Positions 53,301 to 61,482 of a stretch of 64,000 nucleotides of DNA are shown here, one piece after another. The notes under the pieces were generated by a model. That model was not told the DNA's origin. It ran no database searches and worked only from the letters and a program-made list of their open reading frames with translations. The stretch spans positions 61,026 through 125,025 of the forward strand of contig NZ_JMCC02000006.1 of the NCBI RefSeq assembly GCF_000737335.2, given 5' to 3'. A program made the position numbers and the translations under genes. Origin of the DNA: Enhygromyxa salina. GTDB taxonomy: Bacteria > Myxococcota_A > Polyangia > Nannocystales > Nannocystaceae. Position 1 is the first letter of the stretch, and each line of letters starts with the position of its first letter.

Positions 53301-55891
53301 CGCAGGGCCTACGCGGCGCGCTAGCAGCCATCCTCGCGCTGCAGCGAGCTTGCAAGGACTCCGACCCAAGCCCCGAAAAGGCGTTGTTCTGGGACTGTCG
53401 ACTCCCCAACCTGGCGAGCATGGCCCCTACCTACGAGCACAGCGACTGGGTCGTGCACCTCGATCGCGAGCTCAGCCTCGAGTTGTTTGAGGGGAACGGG
53501 GACGAGAACACACCAACGATCATCGAGTATAGCGACCAGGAAGTCCCACAAAGTCCAGGCTTCGACACGATCACGGCGACCACGCGTGCGGAGCCATACT
53601 ACGACCAGCTCAGCGAGATGCTCTCGCTGGTTGGCATGGATATGGAGGGGCGTGAGCAGGATGCGCGGGATGCCGCTCATGATATCCTCAGCGACATCAA
53701 CGCACTCTCTGGGTCGTGGGCCCTGGATTTCTTGGTCGGAAGCCTCGCCGACAAGGACCAACGAACACGATTGATGGGGAATATCGGCGCCGCATTGGCT
53801 TACCGCTGGCTACGCCGGGTTGAAGGTGGCGACGGCGGAGGGTCAGTGATCAAGACATCGGTCGGCGATGTCGTACCGGTGTTCATCAGCCTCGAAGAGC
53901 TCATCCGCGCGACACCGGCTGCGCGGCTGAAGAAGTCAGACGGCCTGATCCATCGCTACAGGAAGCAGCGCAAGACTGACGACGGGGAAAAATGGTGTGA
54001 CGATATCTTGGTGATGTACTTGACTAAGACTGAGGACGGACAGCCTTCGCGGCTCTACGGCCGGATTGTCGAGGTGAAGTTCGGCAGGACCATACTGGGC
54101 GCCAGGGACAAGGCGGTCGCTCAGGTCAAGGGAACCAATGAACTCTTCCGTAGCAACCTAGGTGGGGGAAATACGACCGTCGATGCCCCCTTCAAGAACA
54201 AGTTGCTCTCGCTGTTGTTGAAGGCCCAACTCGAGCAAGCTGTAGCGATGGGCGCTCTCTCCCGCGACGTCTACAAGTTCCTGAACATCCCGGCGTTCTC
54301 CACGAACCTGGCGACGAGCAATTACACGGTCGACTATATGATCGGGGCCGATGGGCAGAATCTCTTCGGTGATGCATTTTTGCTCTATACAGGAGACAGC
54401 GACAATGTCCCCCCGATCAGTACCCGGATTCAAGATGGCGTGCGGGTCGTGACGCTGGGATTTAAGCACGTCGAGTGGCTTGCTTTCAATCTAGATAATA
54501 GCCCAACCTTGGTGGAGAACCCGGCCTCAACCCTGCCCCGGCTGGGACGCTACACGACGGTGCAGACATCGCCAGGTAAATCGCATGTAACAACGGAGGC
54601 AAGTCGGGAAGCTGACTCCGTCCCGGAGGGGGTCGCGGTGGCCGAGCATGAAGATAATTCAGAACCGGAAGTCGTCCCGGCGCCGCCCGAACCGGCACCC
54701 GTGGAGAAACCGAGTGTGGAGGTCGCACAAGAGGATGTAGCCGACGTCTTGAGCCTGAAGGATGCAAGCGACATCCCGGTGAAAATGGCCCCGTATCCCG
54801 ATGACGCCGTACTTGCGGTGACCAAGCGTCTCGAGCAAGCGCTCAATGGCCACAAGATCCGTGTCGCGGGCGCCCCGTCAGCACGAGAAGTCGACCGCGG
54901 CCCTCGTCTACTGCGTGCGTATGTACGCCTCGAGGCCGGCGAGTCGATCAACTCGGTGCGTCGTTGTAGTGAGGATATTGCTCGGGTCGTGGGGACGGAG
55001 GCTTCCGACATTCACATCAGCAACGTCCCGGAGCGGCACTCGATTGCGCTAGACCTTCCCGTCGCGGGCATGTCTTACGCTGTCGACTTCGGAGAAGTGT
55101 ACGAGCATGCTTCGTTTCGGGCGGCGCGGGCGGAACTCCAACTGGGGTTCTGCGCCGGCATCGACGTGACGGGGAGGGCCCTGTGGGCAGACTTGGCGGA
55201 GATGCCTCACATGCTCGTAGCTGGGACCACCGGTAGCGGCAAGACGGTGTTTCTGCGTGGGGTTATCTTGACCCTGCTCTTGAGTCATTCGCCCAAGGAA
55301 TTGGAGATCCATCTGTCGAGCAGCAAACCGATGGACTTCAAGATCTTCACGAAGGCACCCCACAGCCGAGGGCGAGCGATGGCGTCGGACCCAGGTGCGG
55401 CGCTTGCGCTGGCAGAGGAACTCGTCTCTGAGATGGACCGGCGGATTCAGGTGATTACGGATGCGTTCTGCGACAACCTCGCAGAGTTCAACGAGGAGAA
55501 CCCTCGCGATGCTCTTCCGTATGTAGTCGGCGTGTTCGATGAGTATTCGGCGATGATCTTGTCGTTCACGGACAAGGCTGATCGGAGCCGCTTTGAGGCC
55601 GCGATCGGGCACCTGGCACAGAAGGCTCGCGCCGCCGGGATCCACCTGATCATCTGCATGCAACGGCCTGACGCCGCTATCCTCAAGGGGGCGATCAAGG
55701 CGAACATCCTTCATCGCTTTGCACTGAAATTGCCGCAGAACCAGGACAGTCGGGTCATTCTCGATGAGAATGGCGCCGAGACCCTTCTCGGCAAGGGGGA
55801 CTTGCTGTACAAGGATGGGGCGGGGCGCTTGAACCGGCTCCAGGTGCCGTACCTCGACAACCGAACGCTCAAGGGCTTGCTACCTCGCTAA
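50327..55891 (+). CDS. DptH-like nuclease and FtsK/HerA translocase
   Basis: A 1854-residue protein, the size of DptH. Residues about 1200-1300 contain a PD-(D/E)xK nuclease-like core: Asp in CDDILVMYL (near 1225) and the Glu-x-Lys pair of IVEVKFG (near 1248). A Pro/Glu-rich linker (about 1430-1490) leads to an FtsK/SpoIIIE-type motor: gamma-like region, Walker A AGTTGSGKTVFLR (near 1632), Walker B VVGVFDEYSAMI (near 1734), HLIICMQRPDA and the C-terminal GKGDLLYKDGAG. The motor would track DNA and the nuclease cut it, as in DNA degradation by Dpt systems. The stop of the DptG-like gene is 1 bp before the ATG. Confidence 0.75.
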   Translation: MNTKLHIPVPFGESCCRVFLRRVCAQGQRTSNRHIVDYLPPKVAEALHAGLIEVADNEVSFDVRADNGEVTREVLAAIPVPELDAELIAILVVAEGRASTGTFTQNTVTEGFASYLRDHYVDGADRHRFLVTITAEGNETQKSAQDLLADSELLSLGLLLQDILAHRGLASSQSLCDVASVYHVYNRHELDWQSVTARFERYIDEVADAPTSEQGAKLPMLGCFLPDASQNFVDGERIHVLEKKDQLRRERGASRLFDNAMVREFLEETLNDPLVDPEPVLREVLPHDHEKANKIANAGPQGLSTLDAGTFVGQDNRKRKRTKLRFEVSSIDVVGAQFFRVLGTDNNVDLIVTANSPFRVDVEMSGEVKDRQTPQLITWNDEKNKPLLKRVIPRGTKVRYEFEAPSREFQVMRLALASGPRAMANPYDTIDLAVYAGDCEQILVEEARQLSLEDQAWIVRGETSFELHHGDTIDRIVPAERTTDEEDEEDLDRKRLLTFSETPLSPQVVEYDDTPAEEDETSPLESLLELAAYEGQKPAPRTRKAFADADHYLDAVRNISQVGPTWRVDLQGGVQCEIQPAGRARGFVYEHAVELLLGDSGSCRVEKPSSGEFRTVSWGDGLESLSELRRARAVVFAGIGELAKEKISGLRTAPGGGVPLSLLPLHRAANEINEYLAAWTRAARSSLAAAAYSAVHDALLQLDTLRLLDDKGRVERLVVVPTHPWLLGALLAYQSVLDRNLHAQGERYPLTRGEVDELVPRSALEDWHLQHAGNRRLRMTDAAPFHFEFKSKKQGEQADSLGYISRIVATKLERYLEMHPHLRDERRTLRLGFVNPGDGRPFLAGLHAWLRALMPRNRQRILPLEQIPAIDVLFFSTSGQQDDEVGSSFEEFFKAQIGNADEDVVRQTLLGRLRYRRCQGSGPAKPVDGVHLCFARGLVDSHSQDPKTGLLADGWDGAFGDGLLTTYLRRTLPGVSRGEFTSRRGLWVPPESQGLRGALAAILALQRACKDSDPSPEKALFWDCRLPNLASMAPTYEHSDWVVHLDRELSLELFEGNGDENTPTIIEYSDQEVPQSPGFDTITATTRAEPYYDQLSEMLSLVGMDMEGREQDARDAAHDILSDINALSGSWALDFLVGSLADKDQRTRLMGNIGAALAYRWLRRVEGGDGGGSVIKTSVGDVVPVFISLEELIRATPAARLKKSDGLIHRYRKQRKTDDGEKWCDDILVMYLTKTEDGQPSRLYGRIVEVKFGRTILGARDKAVAQVKGTNELFRSNLGGGNTTVDAPFKNKLLSLLLKAQLEQAVAMGALSRDVYKFLNIPAFSTNLATSNYTVDYMIGADGQNLFGDAFLLYTGDSDNVPPISTRIQDGVRVVTLGFKHVEWLAFNLDNSPTLVENPASTLPRLGRYTTVQTSPGKSHVTTEASREADSVPEGVAVAEHEDNSEPEVVPAPPEPAPVEKPSVEVAQEDVADVLSLKDASDIPVKMAPYPDDAVLAVTKRLEQALNGHKIRVAGAPSAREVDRGPRLLRAYVRLEAGESINSVRRCSEDIARVVGTEASDIHISNVPERHSIALDLPVAGMSYAVDFGEVYEHASFRAARAELQLGFCAGIDVTGRALWADLAEMPHMLVAGTTGSGKTVFLRGVILTLLLSHSPKELEIHLSSSKPMDFKIFTKAPHSRGRAMASDPGAALALAEELVSEMDRRIQVITDAFCDNLAEFNEENPRDALPYVVGVFDEYSAMILSFTDKADRSRFEAAIGHLAQKARAAGIHLIICMQRPDAAILKGAIKANILHRFALKLPQNQDSRVILDENGAETLLGKGDLLYKDGAGRLNRLQVPYLDNRTLKGLLPR

Positions 55892-55933
55892 AACGTCTGC
55901 AACATCACGTCAACCCTCGACGGGCTGCTCCAT

Positions 55934-56134
55934 GTGCCCTGGTCGCTTCGCCGAAACCGACGGCCTCTCCCACATCGTTGGCCCCCCGTTGGGTTAGCCG
56001 ACGAGCCCACGGCTCCAACCGCTCGAGCCACGCCGAGCGCCGATCCCCAATTTTCGGCCGCGCTGTGCCGCGAAATCGAGATCGCCCTGGGCCTCGACGC
56101 CAAGTTCAACTACCAACGCGCTGAGAAAGGATGA
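55934..56134 (+). CDS. possible small gene between DptH-like and AAA-methylase genes
   Basis: A 66-codon frame from a GTG. The first half is Arg/Pro-rich and not convincing, but the last 34 residues (TPSADPQFSAALCREIEIAL followed by GLDAKFNYQRAEKG) read like a real helical peptide. It ends 3 bp before the next start, and the ribosome site of that gene (AGAAAGGA) lies inside its end. It may also be the remnant of a longer gene. Confidence 0.3.
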   Translation: MPWSLRRNRRPLPHRWPPVGLADEPTAPTARATPSADPQFSAALCREIEIALGLDAKFNYQRAEKG

Positions 56135-56137
56135 TGC

Positions 56138-58000
56138 ATGTTCGAGAGGATCCAACTCGATGCCGAACTCGCGCGCGAGTACGGGCTCGTCGCTGACCAG
56201 CCACTGACCGGCCTCGGCTCGATCGTCGCCATCACCGGCCCCAACGGCGCTGGCAAGACGCGGCTGCTGCGGCTCCTGGCCGAACAGCTGCAGACGGACC
56301 GCAGGGAGTTCGAGGACTTCGCTGCCATCACCAATCCCGAGGACCACGACTGGACCGAGCAGGTCAACGCTACGTGCAGGTTTGCATGTGATGCATCCGC
56401 CGAACCCGACGAGAAACGCAAGCAGATTCTCGGCGCCATGAAGCGCTTCATGGGTCGCTACCGGACTAGCGATGGGGGGTGGCGGGAGTTTGCGAAGACC
56501 GGCCGTTGGCCCCGCGTAGTGTACTTGTATGCTGGTGACGAACGCAGCCAACTCTATCGAAGTAGGCGCCAGCATCACGACACCGACATCCAGGACAAGG
56601 ACCTTCGGGCCTTCCCAAAAGACGCGCTTGAAGAACTCGCCCAGGCCCGGTTTCTCGCGGCACACCCAATGTGGCTCGAGGGCAACGAGGATTTGCACGA
56701 GCGAGCAAACCGTTTCGCTACCACCGTCCGCGCGCTGATCGGCGCCGAACTCGACATCCATGTTCGAGGCACGTCGATGTTCGCCACGCTCAATGGTCGG
56801 CGTATCGACAAGGATACGCTGTCCGAGGGTCAGCGTGTGCTCTTGCGCTGGGCCCAGCTCATTCATGAGGAGGTCGCCGACCTCCGCGACGCGATCTTGC
56901 TCATCGACGAACCGGAGCTGCACCTGCATCCGCATGCGCTCATCGAGGCGATAACCCGCCTCGCCGAGCTCCACCCCGCGCAGATCTGGGTGGCGACGCA
57001 CTCGATCCCACTGCTCGCCTGGATCGGACCGAGGCACATCTACAGCATGGACCAGGGCCGCCCGAGCTGGGCCGGCAATCAAATGAAGCGAGTGCTCGGC
57101 GGCCTGCTGGGCGAGAACGATGGCACCGAGCGGTTGCGCACCTTCTTGACCGACGCCGGCAGCCTGGCCTTTCATCAGTTCGCTGCCGAGTGCCTGCTAG
57201 CAGCCGGCGTGCTGCCTCTACGCGACGGCGACCCCCAGGCCGCGCACTTCGTGACGCACATCAGCGAGCTACTGCAAGCGGCCGAGCAAGACGTGCGCGT
57301 GCTCGAGTACGGCGCCGGACGGGGACGCTTGATCGAAGCGATCGCCGCCTTGCCGACCGGGGACCGAGCCCGACTGCGCTACCACGTCTACAACGATCCT
57401 GAACACACCGATCCCGCGGACGCGAGCACTTGCCGCGCCCAACTCGCACGACTCGAAGGTAGCGAGGTCACGCACCGCTACTGTGACGACCTACGGCAAC
57501 ACCAACTCGACGCTGCCGACAAGATGGATGCCGTTGTTCTGTGCAACGTGCTCCACGAGGTCTCGCCGCAGGACTGGCCAAGGCTCATGGATCGGCTGCG
57601 AGCCTGCCTGCGTCCCGATGGTCACCTGCTGATCCTCGAAGACCAGCAAATGAGCGTTGGGGAGTTGCCGCATGACGCGGGGTACATCGTGCTCGACGAG
57701 GTCGAACTCTGCGCGCTGTTCAACGCGGCAGCTGGCACGCCACTGCTCCGCTACGGCCAACTCCACGCCGGGCGACTCTCGATCGCCGAGATCTCGGCTC
57801 AACTTCTCGTTGCCTGCACGCCAGACTGCGTCAACAAGGCTCTGAAACAAGTGCAGCAGCGGGCGCTCGACCAGATCACAACACTTCGCCGCCCCAAGGG
57901 CCCGGCGAGCCCGGCGGAGCCCGGGCATCGCCGCGGGCGCTTGCACGCGTACTACGCCCTACTTCACACCAACGCCACGCTCGCGCGCTCCGATGCTTGA
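56138..58000 (+). CDS. AAA (ABC-type) ATPase fused to SAM methyltransferase
   Basis: A 620-residue protein. Residues 1-340 are an AAA_21-type ATPase: Walker A GPNGAGKT (34-41), LSEGQRVLLRWA signature, Walker B ILLIDEPELHLH (near 257) and the HSIPLL His switch. Residues about 370-600 are a class I methyltransferase with motif I VLEYGAGRGRL (near 388) and VVLCNVLHEV, followed by LLILEDQQMS. Related defence ATPases (OLD, Septu, Gabija-like) carry a nuclease, not a methylase, at this place. The substrate is unknown; the motif order fits a small-molecule or protein methylase rather than a DNA one, as DPPY is lacking. It is the last gene of the operon. Confidence 0.7.
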   Translation: MFERIQLDAELAREYGLVADQPLTGLGSIVAITGPNGAGKTRLLRLLAEQLQTDRREFEDFAAITNPEDHDWTEQVNATCRFACDASAEPDEKRKQILGAMKRFMGRYRTSDGGWREFAKTGRWPRVVYLYAGDERSQLYRSRRQHHDTDIQDKDLRAFPKDALEELAQARFLAAHPMWLEGNEDLHERANRFATTVRALIGAELDIHVRGTSMFATLNGRRIDKDTLSEGQRVLLRWAQLIHEEVADLRDAILLIDEPELHLHPHALIEAITRLAELHPAQIWVATHSIPLLAWIGPRHIYSMDQGRPSWAGNQMKRVLGGLLGENDGTERLRTFLTDAGSLAFHQFAAECLLAAGVLPLRDGDPQAAHFVTHISELLQAAEQDVRVLEYGAGRGRLIEAIAALPTGDRARLRYHVYNDPEHTDPADASTCRAQLARLEGSEVTHRYCDDLRQHQLDAADKMDAVVLCNVLHEVSPQDWPRLMDRLRACLRPDGHLLILEDQQMSVGELPHDAGYIVLDEVELCALFNAAAGTPLLRYGQLHAGRLSIAEISAQLLVACTPDCVNKALKQVQQRALDQITTLRRPKGPASPAEPGHRRGRLHAYYALLHTNATLARSDA

Positions 58001-58037
58001 AGCTCGAAATGCATGAACGTGAATGGGGCGGACTCTG

Positions 58038-58184
58038 AACCGAGCATTCACGTTCTCGCCGGCCACGCACCGTTCGGCGCGTGCTCGATATGCCAAATAT
58101 TATTCAATGATATCATATAGTTATAGCGATTGCCCGGTCACGCATCGAACGGTGTGTGTCCGGCGCGAACGCGAATGTTCGGTT
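58038..58184. repeat. imperfect 46-bp inverted repeat around an AT-rich loop
   Basis: Arms 58038-58083 and 58139-58184 are inverted copies with 7 mismatches in 46 positions. The 55-bp loop is strikingly AT-rich (aatattattcaatgatatca and similar) for this genome. Shorter inverted matches (cgaaat, cgtgaatg) continue outward on both sides. It lies between the convergent ends of the defence operon and the T6SS cluster, and could be a two-way terminator, a small non-autonomous element (MITE) or a recombination site. Confidence 0.6.
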
Positions 58185-58240
58185 GGCCAGGATCATCTTA
58201 TTCGCATTCACGGATTTCGGCCATCGACGCCGCGGCCTCG

Positions 58241-60499
58241 TCAGAGCACCCCCAGCCGCCGCAGCTCATTACCCCAACGATCAAGCGCCTTTCGTTGCCT
58301 GTCCACCGACCACCGCACAACGACCTGCGTCGCGGCGCCCCCTCGTAGCGCGAGTTCATCGGCCGCCCATCGCCGTCGCAGCCGCTCACTCGAGCCTGCG
58401 ATCAGCTCGTTCCAACACGCCTGCACGCTAAACGGTTGGCCATCACGCAAGCGCCCAGCCGGCCACTGTCGGCCGTCGAGCCACGTTCGCCAAGTCTTCG
58501 GGTCGATGCAGCGACGAACCTCGAGCAGGCCGTCCTCGTCGAGCAGGTCTTCGCGCAGGCCGGCGCCGGTGATGCGATCGAGGGCGCAGGCGGCCGCTTC
58601 GACGACAGGTTCGTCGTCATGGTCGAGGCCATCGAGCAAGAAGGGCAGGCTCTCGACCAATCCGGCGTTGCCGAGCGCCTCGAGGGCGGTCGGAGTCGCC
58701 TCGAGCTGCGTCAGGCGTTCGTGAATCGCCCGCATGTCGCCGGGCTCGCCTGCAATCGACAGCCAGCGTGCGGCCTGTTCGGCGATCGGGGGACTTTGGC
58801 CCAACAGCCAGCGCAATCGGCTCAGGGCGCCGGCGTGGCCAAGCCAGACCAGCGCAGCCACGTAGCCCACGGTCTCGGGCGCGCGTGTCGCTGCCGCGAC
58901 CAACAGGTCGGTGCGCTGCGTGGTGCCGCGACGAGCCAGGGCGATCGCCGCCGCCCCGCGCACTGACTCGGTCTCATCGTTCAACAACGCGGCGAGCTCC
59001 GGCTCGGGGATGTCCGTCACAGCGGCCGCCAGCTCGACGCCACAGCGCCTCACGTCGCCCGACTCGTGAGCCAACAGCGCCGACACGAGCGGGGCTGGAT
59101 GTGTGCCGAGCTCGATGGCGCCAGCGAGCTCGTCGAGCTCTACGGCGTCCATCTGTGCTGCGAGCCGACACACCGCTTCCAACAGTGGTGGCGCGGTGAA
59201 CCACGACGCCGCGACCAACAACGCACCTCGAGACCGATCGAATGCCGTCTCGCTACACGCCAAAGTCGCACGCTCGATCGTGTTCGCCCCACCGAGCGCG
59301 AGCGCGTCGAGGTGGGCCTGGATGCGTGCTTCGATCGGGAACAACTCGAACCACGGTGTCTGAGCACTGTCGAGATCATCGAGGCGGTCGAGCTGCAGAT
59401 AGCCAAGCTCCTCGAGGTGGCGGTCGAGGCTGTCCTCGCGGCCGCGGTAGCCCGCCGCCGCGTCCCGTTGGTTGGGGTCCGACCACAGCTCGCTCAGGCG
59501 TTGGCGCAACACCGAGCGCTCGGGGCTCACGATGATCGCCGCGCCGAGGTGACCAGCGTCATCGCTCGCATAGATCAGCGCACGCCCGTGTGGGCCCGTA
59601 AACTGTTGGGCGATGAGCAGCGCGAGCCCAGGCGTAGCGACGCCAGCGTCGCCGAAGGGCGCCGCAGTCGATTGGGTCACGAGCGGCTCGGGCATCAGCG
59701 GGCCGTTGCGCAGATACGCCGCGTGGAATTCTTTGGTAAAGCGCGATTCGCCTGTCTGACAGTCGACGACCAGCTCCGTCGCGCCGGGTGAACGCGCGCC
59801 GAGCTGTTCGAAGAGCGCGCTCAACCCCTGTGACAGGTTGGGCCGCGGGCCGGTGAAGGGCGCCGGCTCGCGACCGACGCCCACGACCTCGCACCGCGTT
59901 GCGCCGCCAAGCTGAGCGAGCGGCGAGTCAGCGCGGCAACACAGCGCGACGCAGGCACCCTCGCCAGGGATCAGACCATCGCGGTTGTCCTCGCCGAGGA
60001 TCGCGCTGGCCCTGGCCAAAGCCGCGACCGAGGCGAGGTCGCAGTGACTATCGGTGGCGACGACGAGCACTGCCTCGACGCGGCTGTCTTGCAGCAGCGC
60101 TTCGGCCCGGCACAGCGCGGCGAACCAGCCCGCGCGACCGTGGCTAACCCGCTCCATTGGACCAAGCTCGAGCTTCCCGGTGGCGAGCTGGGCGAGGTCC
60201 TGCGCGGTGGCGTCAGCTGTTTGATCCGTGTCGGAGACCACGACGACCAAGACTGGCTGGTGGAGCTTGGGCGTTCGCGCAAGGAGGTCGGCGAGCGCGT
60301 ACTCGAGCAGCGCGCGGCGACGTTGCTGGCGGTCGAGACCGCGGTCGAGGGAATCGAGCGCGGCGACGGTCACGAAACCCCGCGGGCTGGGCTGCTGTTC
60401 AAAAGCTACGGCGCCTGTTGCCAGCTCCGCCTGCAGCTCACTCGCCTTGGTCGCCAAGGCTGCGCTCGCGCCGATTGTGGCGATCACGAGACCACTCAC
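58241..60499 (-). CDS. thiolase-fold and HEAT-repeat protein, TIGR02270-like (T6SS)
   Basis: A 752-residue protein. The N-terminal half (to about residue 330) resembles a beta-ketoacyl synthase fold: VVATDSHCDLASVAALA and GLIPGEGACVAL keep the structural pattern, but the HGTGT and GHT histidines are absent, so it is not an active KS. The second half is a series of Ala/Leu-rich HEAT-like helices (VRRCGVELAAAVTDIPEPELAALL and several similar), as in the TIGR02270 family found in T6SS clusters. Its start overlaps the DUF2169 stop by 4 bp. A role in effector loading or assembly is inferred from context. Confidence 0.7.
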   Translation of the reverse strand: MSGLVIATIGASAALATKASELQAELATGAVAFEQQPSPRGFVTVAALDSLDRGLDRQQRRRALLEYALADLLARTPKLHQPVLVVVVSDTDQTADATAQDLAQLATGKLELGPMERVSHGRAGWFAALCRAEALLQDSRVEAVLVVATDSHCDLASVAALARASAILGEDNRDGLIPGEGACVALCCRADSPLAQLGGATRCEVVGVGREPAPFTGPRPNLSQGLSALFEQLGARSPGATELVVDCQTGESRFTKEFHAAYLRNGPLMPEPLVTQSTAAPFGDAGVATPGLALLIAQQFTGPHGRALIYASDDAGHLGAAIIVSPERSVLRQRLSELWSDPNQRDAAAGYRGREDSLDRHLEELGYLQLDRLDDLDSAQTPWFELFPIEARIQAHLDALALGGANTIERATLACSETAFDRSRGALLVAASWFTAPPLLEAVCRLAAQMDAVELDELAGAIELGTHPAPLVSALLAHESGDVRRCGVELAAAVTDIPEPELAALLNDETESVRGAAAIALARRGTTQRTDLLVAAATRAPETVGYVAALVWLGHAGALSRLRWLLGQSPPIAEQAARWLSIAGEPGDMRAIHERLTQLEATPTALEALGNAGLVESLPFLLDGLDHDDEPVVEAAACALDRITGAGLREDLLDEDGLLEVRRCIDPKTWRTWLDGRQWPAGRLRDGQPFSVQACWNELIAGSSERLRRRWAADELALRGGAATQVVVRWSVDRQRKALDRWGNELRRLGVL

Positions 60500-61482
60500 G
60501 GCGAGGACTCCCAGTCGTGCAGGGATCGTAGGCTCGCGCCAGAAAAGCGACCAAGGCCCTCGTCGAGGTCGATCGTCGCGCGGGCGTACAGGGTCAAGCG
60601 CTCGGCGTCGAGGTCGAACTCGAGACCGTCGACTCGCAGCAGCTGCCGAGCGACCGCGCCGCTGCTCGAGCGAGACTTCAGCAGCAAGCGCAGGCTCGGC
60701 AAGCGAAAGTGTCGGGCCTGGTCGGGCAGAAAACCGACGAGCGTGATCGACTCATCGCCGACGAAGTGAGCGCGGCGAAGGCCCTCGGCCGCAGCATGAA
60801 AAAAGCGCAGGTCGAGATCCTCGGGCCAATAGGGAGCGCGCGCGTGCTGCCATTCCTCGTCATACGTGCCAGCGCGTTCGAGCCGTGGGGACCACTGCGG
60901 CGGGATTGGGCCGAAGCCGAGCGGCGCGAGGCGAGTCTGTGGTTGTTGAATCAGCGCGCCAGGGTGCTCGAAGTTGGGCAGCGCGAGGCCCTCCAAACTC
61001 CCGCTTGGTGGGTGACAGCCGACGCGATTGCGGGACTCATGCGGACCGCCGTGGCAGCGCTCCCACGCGATCGGCAGGGTCACGAAGGGCTCGGCCTCGC
61101 TGGCCTCCCAGCCGCCGACGCGACGACGCCAATGGCGGTCGCCGACAACCCAAGCGGTGCGCCGGAGCTCGGCGACTTCGAGTCTGACCTCGACCGCACG
61201 GGTAGGTACGGCGCAGCGAATACAGCCGCGAACATAGATGTCGGCGCCGGGCCGCAATGGAGCGGTCTGAGCTGCTTGGACCGGGCCGGAGATGCCTGGC
61301 TGCGCATGAAACCGGTCTTCGAGCGGCACCGGGGGTTGCTCGGCGCTGGGGCGCAGCGCGGCACTGTCTGGGGCGGGGATGTCGAAGCTGGCTGCCGCGA
61401 CGACCACCAGGATGTCGCGGCCGTGGACGTCGTAGCTCGGGAACGCCTCGACGGGCCACGGGGTGAGGTTGTCGAGGATCAT
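60496..61482 (-). CDS. DUF2169 protein, T6SS effector adaptor
   Basis: A 328-residue protein beginning ILDNLTPWPVEAFPSYDVHGRDILVVVAAASFD, the typical N-terminus of DUF2169. RPGADIYVRGCIRC, then WVVGDRHWRR and PIAWERCHGG, follow in the family order. DUF2169 proteins are usually encoded beside PAAR-like proteins and toxins and are thought to act as adaptors that load effectors on the VgrG-PAAR tip. The ATG at 61482 overlaps the previous stop and the stop overlaps the next start (both ATGA), so all three genes are coupled. Confidence 0.85.
   Translation of the reverse strand: MILDNLTPWPVEAFPSYDVHGRDILVVVAAASFDIPAPDSAALRPSAEQPPVPLEDRFHAQPGISGPVQAAQTAPLRPGADIYVRGCIRCAVPTRAVEVRLEVAELRRTAWVVGDRHWRRRVGGWEASEAEPFVTLPIAWERCHGGPHESRNRVGCHPPSGSLEGLALPNFEHPGALIQQPQTRLAPLGFGPIPPQWSPRLERAGTYDEEWQHARAPYWPEDLDLRFFHAAAEGLRRAHFVGDESITLVGFLPDQARHFRLPSLRLLLKSRSSSGAVARQLLRVDGLEFDLDAERLTLYARATIDLDEGLGRFSGASLRSLHDWESSP

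Noticed and set aside
36226..58000. Classical BREX, Dnd, Ssp or DISARM system
   Set aside because: No PglZ, BrxL, DndCDE, SspBCD or DrmB-type helicase is present in the operon, although single parts resemble Pgl and Dpt proteins.
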